64,000 bases of DNA. Origin: Mikania micrantha (lineage: Eukaryota; Streptophyta; Magnoliopsida; Asterales; Asteraceae). The notes beneath the pieces were generated by a model that was not told where the DNA came from, ran no database searches, and saw only the letters and a list, made by a program, of their open reading frames with translations. The DNA is taken from the NCBI GenBank assembly GCA_009363875.1, contig CM018685.1, positions 60,063,648 through 60,127,647 on the forward strand. Direction: 5' to 3'. Positions 58,965-64,000 of this stretch are shown piece by piece. The translations under genes and the position numbers were made by a program. Every line of letters starts with the position of its first letter. Position 1 is the first letter of the stretch.

Positions 58965-59478
58965 TGAAAGTTTTTATTATTGATTAGTCAAATATCAATT
59001 ACAATAGAGATGCTTTATATAGAATAAAATAATACACTTAACTACCCTCTAGAATACTTGTGTAAATATTAAGATCTACAATAATGTCTAACGTTCCCCC
59101 GCAAGTGAAGGGCAGGGAACGACCTGCAACTTGGACCTAAACATTAGAAATCTTTGAGATGGAAGAGGTTTTATGCAGATATCAGCGATTTGATCACTTG
59201 TAGATATGAACTGAACTTTTAATTTGCCTTGAGCCACCTTTTCTCTAACAAAGTGAAAATCAACCTCAACATGTTTGGTTCTAGCATGGAACACTGGATT
59301 AGCAGAAAGATATGTTGCCCCTAGATTGTCACACCAAAGGGTTGGTGATGGATTTGTGGTAATGCCAAGCTCAGTTAAAAGGCCTCTAGCCAGATCAATT
59401 CAGCCACTGTATTAGCAAGGGCTTTATACTCTGTCTCAGTTGAGGAGCGAGACGTTCGTTGTTTTCTTGCGTTCCAAG
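58965..59478 (-). mobile_element. 5'-truncated copia fragment: RNase H end plus 3' LTR
   Basis: The LTR is about 58965–59092 (plus strand TGAAAGTTTTTATT to AATGTCTAAC) and is preceded on the minus strand by a purine tract, CTTGCGGGGGAAC. The RNase H remnant lies at about 59088–59478 and includes ARTKHVEVDFHFVREKVAQG and SDQIADICIKPLPS, with frame breaks upstream. The match stops at about 59478, where a GC-rich repeat begins. The LTR ends resemble those of the intact element in the callose synthase intron, so they are related families. Confidence 0.8.
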
Positions 59479-59885
59479 AATTGGAGGTGCGACGGCCGGA
59501 AAAGGAGACGACCGAACCCTAGACGCGTACGATTGGAGGTGCGACGGCCGGAAGGCGCGAAGAAGGAGAAGGCGGAGGAAGGCGCAGCGGTGGGGGAGAC
59601 CGGCGGTGGAGGAGGCCGGCTGTGGAAGAGACCGGCGGTGGGGGAGTCGGCTGTGGAGGAGACCGGCGATGGGGGAGCTGCTGTGTGGATGGGTGATTGA
59701 TGAAGTGAGAAGAGGTTGGAAGAACTCAAAAAGAGCTTGGTCCATGCCTGCACTAAGAGGTCGCGCATACTTTTTTTAATGAAATGTATGCGAGAAAACA
59801 AACGGTCTGTAGAGGTCCAACCTCTTCCCACGTCTGCGCCGCGCAGACATAAGAGGTCACGCAAACCTTTTTGGAAAAAACAAAG
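59479..59885. repeat. GC-rich minisatellite-bearing segment with ACAAAC termini
   Basis: It contains a duplicated word, TTGGAGGTGCGACGGCCGG, at about 59482 and 59532, and degenerate repeats of GGAGACCGGCGGTGG (59590–59690). The right part has AGAGGTCGCGCA, AAAACAAACGGTCTG, CGCAGACATAAGAGGTC and a final AAAAAACAAAGATCCCC. The layout parallels 38040–38420. Frames on both strands are products of the repeats. Confidence 0.45.
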
Positions 59886-60502
59886 ATCCCCTTAGACTAC
59901 CATTAGACTAAAAGCCCTTTAATTTATTCGTAAACTTTTAACTCTGTAAAATTTTTTTTGTGAAAATAGTTGGATTTTTACCCATGACAAAGTCAAAACA
60001 AACCAAGTTTATAAAAACTAAGTCCAAATCTGCACCAAACCCACGAAATAAACACAAGTAACAAAAATTTTTATTTCAAGTAGAAAATGTGTAATAACAT
60101 GAAATAGAAACAAATAGTTTATTAATAAATCGAACCAAATGACATAAGAGTTTTCATTTCAACTAAATGCTTCAATAACAACAAGTATGGGAACTATAAA
60201 GTTGATATTTTTGTTTAAGAATGAGAAACTAGTATGATCAAGCTTGATTGTTGATATGATTAACCTGATTTGGAAACATAGGGCAGAAAAAAATAATTTT
60301 TTTTTATAAAAGGGTTTTAACCTAGAAAATAAATATCAATCAACTAAAAGAAATACAAACAAGCATATATGTCCCTCTCTGGACGTTTACCAAATGAGAG
60401 AAAAAACTCCACAGAAGAACAACAAAACGGGCAGGGACGTACCCTGTGATAGAGATTTTAGTATGTGAATGTATGCTATTTAATTTAGGTTTTTTAATCA
60501 AT
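59886..60502. other. AT-rich spacer, no gene seen
   Basis: No frame or repeat that I can support. Confidence 0.35.
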
Positions 60503-61139
60503 ACAAAAAGTAGGGTGATCATAATATAACAATAACCGAAATATATAACCGCCCCGAGCCATAACCGATTTAACCGAAACCGACTTTGACCGACAGTTAT
60601 GGTTAAGCGAAACCATTAACCGAACCATTAGGTTATGGTTAATGAAAGTCATTAACCACCTTTAACCGAACCAAACAAAACCGAATAATGTATATTTGTT
60701 TTTTTAACATTTATATGTTTGTATGTTTTTTAAGAAGGTGCAAGTCAAGTATAGAAGTTGAATCTTCACTTTTTACTATATGAAAATATTATGGATCATA
60801 TGTAAGACTAAATATATTAGGAAATGAATCAGAATTCATAATTTTTGTTCACACATTCTCAGCCATTACAAAGTTTTACAAGCTTTACCAATATTTTCAT
60901 CATTGATATATATATAAATTACAAGCATATTTACAAGTTTTTCTTAGTTTATCAACAGTTATATTATTAACCGAATTTAACCAAAACCGAACTGTAACCG
61001 GTGGTTAACCGATTAGCGATTGACCGATCAATTGGTTATGGTTGTGGTTAATGATTTAGGATTAACCGAAGTAGCGGTTTTGGTTATTGAAATGACTATA
61101 AACGCACCGAACCGAATCATGCACATCCCTAGTAAAAAG
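60503..61139. mobile_element. Non-autonomous hAT element (621 bp), sister of 29.5 kb
   Basis: The element is 60511–61131. Left end TAGGGTGATCATAATATAAC, right end ATGCACATCCCTA. The 8-bp flanks are ACAAAAAG and GTAAAAAG, six of eight matching. The AACCG and GGTTATGG arms align with those of 29473–30115 over most of their length. Confidence 0.7.
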
Positions 61140-63327
61140 AGATAAATGCCCTCACATGTGATAATCATTTAAGAGGATTATTAATTGAGTTAAATTTATG
61201 AATAAAAATGATTACTTTTGAAATATTATAGATTCAACAAAGAGAACATAAGTTTTTTATTAAATAAAAATGACAAAATCACAAAACTAAAATAAACGAA
61301 AATAGCTATTAACCTCACATTATAATGCCAAAAATAATAATCTAAAAAAATTAAAGCAAAAAAATAGTCAAATTTTGTAGTTACGTAAATTATTAAAAGT
61401 CATAGGTTTCATTCGTTATATATTGATATGTATTAGGTTACTAACACAATGACCCAAACCATTCAGAAAGACTACTTGTTAGACTCTTGCACCTTTGTAT
61501 TACAATAACATAAGTCGATACAATGATATTTTTAGCTCTTTCGCCTTTTAAATTTACAATAACACAAGTAATTGAACAAAGGCTACTAACAATACAATAT
61601 ATGTTTGGCTCTTTAACCTTTGCAATTTATATTAACATAAATTATGGAATAAAAGGCTACTAGTTACATTATTGAACAAAGGCTACTAGTTACTATAATT
61701 TGTACATAGCATAATAAGATTATGCATAGCATGCAAACAAATAGACATACAGTGGCATTCAAGTAAAACAATTTAAAATAAGAGTTTGCATATAGTTTGG
61801 TTTTTAACCTATAACTAGGATTTAGGACCCCGCGCGATGCGCCCGGTCCGATATACTAAAGCAATGTATCTCAACGTAAACTACAAATTATATCAAAGAC
61901 ACTGACAATATCGGAAATCTCATGTAAAAAAAATGTAGCACCACCATCTTTCTTTGGTCTTGATTATTCCTTGGCACACTACACTTTTTCGCAAGTGGAT
62001 TTCCAACTTTATCTTTTCCAAGTCTTCCATATTTGCATCCCACTTTCCCAAATCAAGTTCTGCATTATAATGTACTATTTAGGAAGCAATTTGGCTCACT
62101 ACTATGTATGAATTTGATAGCACTCCAATATTGAAATGCATGCACATATAATTCTCAAAACCTATGCATAGTTTATTATGCCTACATATGAAAATGTTTT
62201 AACATAGAACAATTTCTTTAATAGAATATGGTAATTCAATAACATATAAAACAAATATCTTGTTCAAATATTATTGCAGAGATGTGGAGTTCAACACATT
62301 GTTTATCATATTGAGAATATGGTAATTCAATAACATATAAAACAAATATCTATTCAAATATTATTGCTGAAATGTAGAGTCCAGCACATTTTTCATCATA
62401 TTGTTAACATGTGTCTAGTTGGGTAGTGTTCTTGACATTCATGGAAGTTATTCCCATATCGCCTAAACCTACTGCATTACAAAGTTTGAAATAAGCATAA
62501 AATAGGAAAGATGCGTAGATAAACTTAAGTAGGAAGTAGATAAAAAGGACACGTGCCTTTGCCATACATCGCAAGAACGGCGTTGCAATAAAAAAAAACA
62601 AAAACAAAATAACCATAAAGATATCATCCAAAAATCCTGAAGACATGTGGCCAAATTCAAATGCTTTTTAAAGCAATATGGTAATAATATGTATCTTATG
62701 TTCATTATATGCCAAAAGATAATGTAATGTGTGTTGTAAGATCATGTGTATTCAATATTTGGTTGCAATATTGTGCAAAATAGGAGAATGTAAAATAATA
62801 AAAGGAATCAGATCAACTGTGTGTATGTCGTGGTTTGGCAGCTTGCAGTTACAGTGGTGGTTTGATGGTTAAAGTGGTTGTGTATGTATGCTTTTGTTCC
62901 ATATTTTAGTAACAGAAAAGAATGATAGGAAATGTTGTCAAAAGAGATGAAAATATTGACCATAACGTATGAGTTGTAGTCCATGCATTTAAAATTTGTA
63001 TCCTTTTTACTGGATTTTTATTGGTCTTAGTATCATGATTTTTTATTTTATTTTTTAATTTTTATAATTTTTTTAATGTTGTAGGCATATATATTATGGC
63101 AATCAACGAACATAGTTGTAAACCTTTAATGACTTGACTTGGTGGTGCATTTCTTACGTCCTTAGCAACCTTGTTAGAGCATTTTACCAACCTTAAAGAG
63201 AGCATCTTTAACGGATAGCATCCCTAGCTCACGTGAAAGAGAGAGGCTACAAACGATGATTTTTCTAAAGATAAAGGTTGTGATACACGGACCAAGAGAA
63301 AAAGGAGAGACTGACATTTAAGGTGTC
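61140..63327. other. Intergenic DNA with a two-copy tandem duplication
   Basis: No gene. A 91-bp unit is duplicated at about 62224–62314 and 62315–62403 (both with GAATATGGTAATTCAATAAC and AAATATTATTGC). A GC-rich near-palindrome, CCCGCGCGATGCGC, lies at about 61829–61843; this motif is common in plant repeats. Confidence 0.4.
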
Positions 63328-64000
63328 ACACCCCCAATTTCCCACTCGTGGCGTATGTCCACGTGGATGTGACGTGTCCAGGATCACAGCTCAAGGTCAT
63401 ATAGAACACCTCTATATGCGTTTACAAATCCAAGGTTGACACATACACTTGATAAAATAGTTTGCAGCGGAAATAAAGTAGTATTGCAGCGGAATAAATA
63501 AGTCATAACATGCAGCGGAAAATGATTGTTTACACAGCGGAAATTGTAAGTAGTTCAATACAACAACGTTTTAAATAAAATAAAGTCAAATTGTTTTCAA
63601 AAGTCACGAAAACAAATGCATGTGGGACCCTATGCTCATGTCCCCTATGTGCTTTCCTGCTCCACGAGCCTGTCATGCTAGTTACCTGAGAATACAAGTT
63701 TGAAAACAAGTGTCAACACGATGGTTGGTGAGTTCACAGGTTTTGATATACATATAGTAATAAAAGTGTGTCATGCTGTTTATTAATGTTAGTACCGAGC
63801 CCTAGGCCCAAAGTGTCAGTGCGTCACTACCGAACTAGACTTGTTTGTCCTTGCCTCCGCTATGCCTCGTATGCATAGCAAGTTAGGTCAGAATTTGCAC
63901 GGGTTATGACATCCAGTCAACATAGTGCCCCGTGGGGTTAGTCATTCCCTAATGGATCCATCCAAATCTACCACGTTGTTCGTACATTAACGGTAAGACT
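63328..64000. repeat. Edge of a TGTCACACCCC-type LTR, runs off the window
   Basis: It starts TGTCACACCCCCAATTTCCC at about 63326. The interior shares short words with the long LTR at 33.46 kb at a similar distance from the edge (TCAACACGATGGTTGGTGAG here, TCAACACAACGGTTGGTGAG there), so the two are related families. No primer-binding site adjoins the edge. Its far end is outside the window. Confidence 0.5.

Noticed and set aside
59395..59864. Overlapping frames of 86–142 residues on both strands
   Set aside because: GC-rich minisatellite DNA stays open by chance in several frames. No domain is visible.

Overview
This is a nuclear genomic window from a flowering plant. It is AT-rich, the genes carry many GT–AG introns, and the spaces between them are filled with LTR retrotransposons, tRNA-derived SINEs, LINE remnants and small DNA transposons. 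The style of the repeats (the gag start of the copia element, the PIF/Harbinger ORF1 protein, the hAT-type MITEs) suggests a eudicot, probably Asteraceae. That placement is an impression, not a test.

There are three full host genes and one small one. (1) An intronless MCTP3/4-type protein with C2 domains and a C-terminal membrane anchor, 389–2698, minus strand. (2) TOP6B, the ATPase subunit of plant DNA topoisomerase VI, 8004–15731, minus strand. I resolved it into 19 exons that join to a 675-residue frame. (3) A callose synthase of the CalS1–4 clade, closest to CalS3/GSL12, 40703–58135, plus strand. I resolved it into 41 exons that join to a 1941-residue frame. (4) A short secreted-peptide precursor with a CLE-like C-terminus, 26134–26391, minus strand.

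Layout: 1–2.7 kb MCTP. 2.7–8.0 kb intergenic, with two SINEs bounded by 13-bp duplications and an hAT MITE nested in a Harbinger-type MITE. 8.0–15.7 kb TOP6B, with a MULE-like MITE in one intron and a SINE and its tandem duplication just upstream. 16.9–17.6 kb LINE 3' end. 17.9–19.4 kb an LTR with a G-box array. 20–25.5 kb MITEs, a SINE and a Harbinger ORF1 relic. 26.1 kb the peptide gene. 26.8–31.1 kb RTE-like repeats, an hAT element and SINEs. 33.1–38.0 kb a very long Gypsy-type LTR with its primer-binding site and gag start. 40.7–58.1 kb callose synthase, carrying a 4674-bp copia element inside intron 29. 58.9–59.9 kb a copia fragment and a GC-rich repeat. 60.5–61.1 kb a second hAT element. 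63.3–64 kb the edge of another LTR.

The strongest observations are: the copia insertion in callose synthase, with identical 140-bp LTRs, a perfect 5-bp target duplication and a frameshift before RNase H; three GC–AG introns that the reading frames require (two consecutive in TOP6B, one in callose synthase); the 20-bp-phased G-box array; and the small peptide gene. MCTP and CalS3-type proteins are both known from plasmodesmata, but their proximity here may be chance. I saw no tRNA or rRNA genes, CRISPR arrays or bacterial features.
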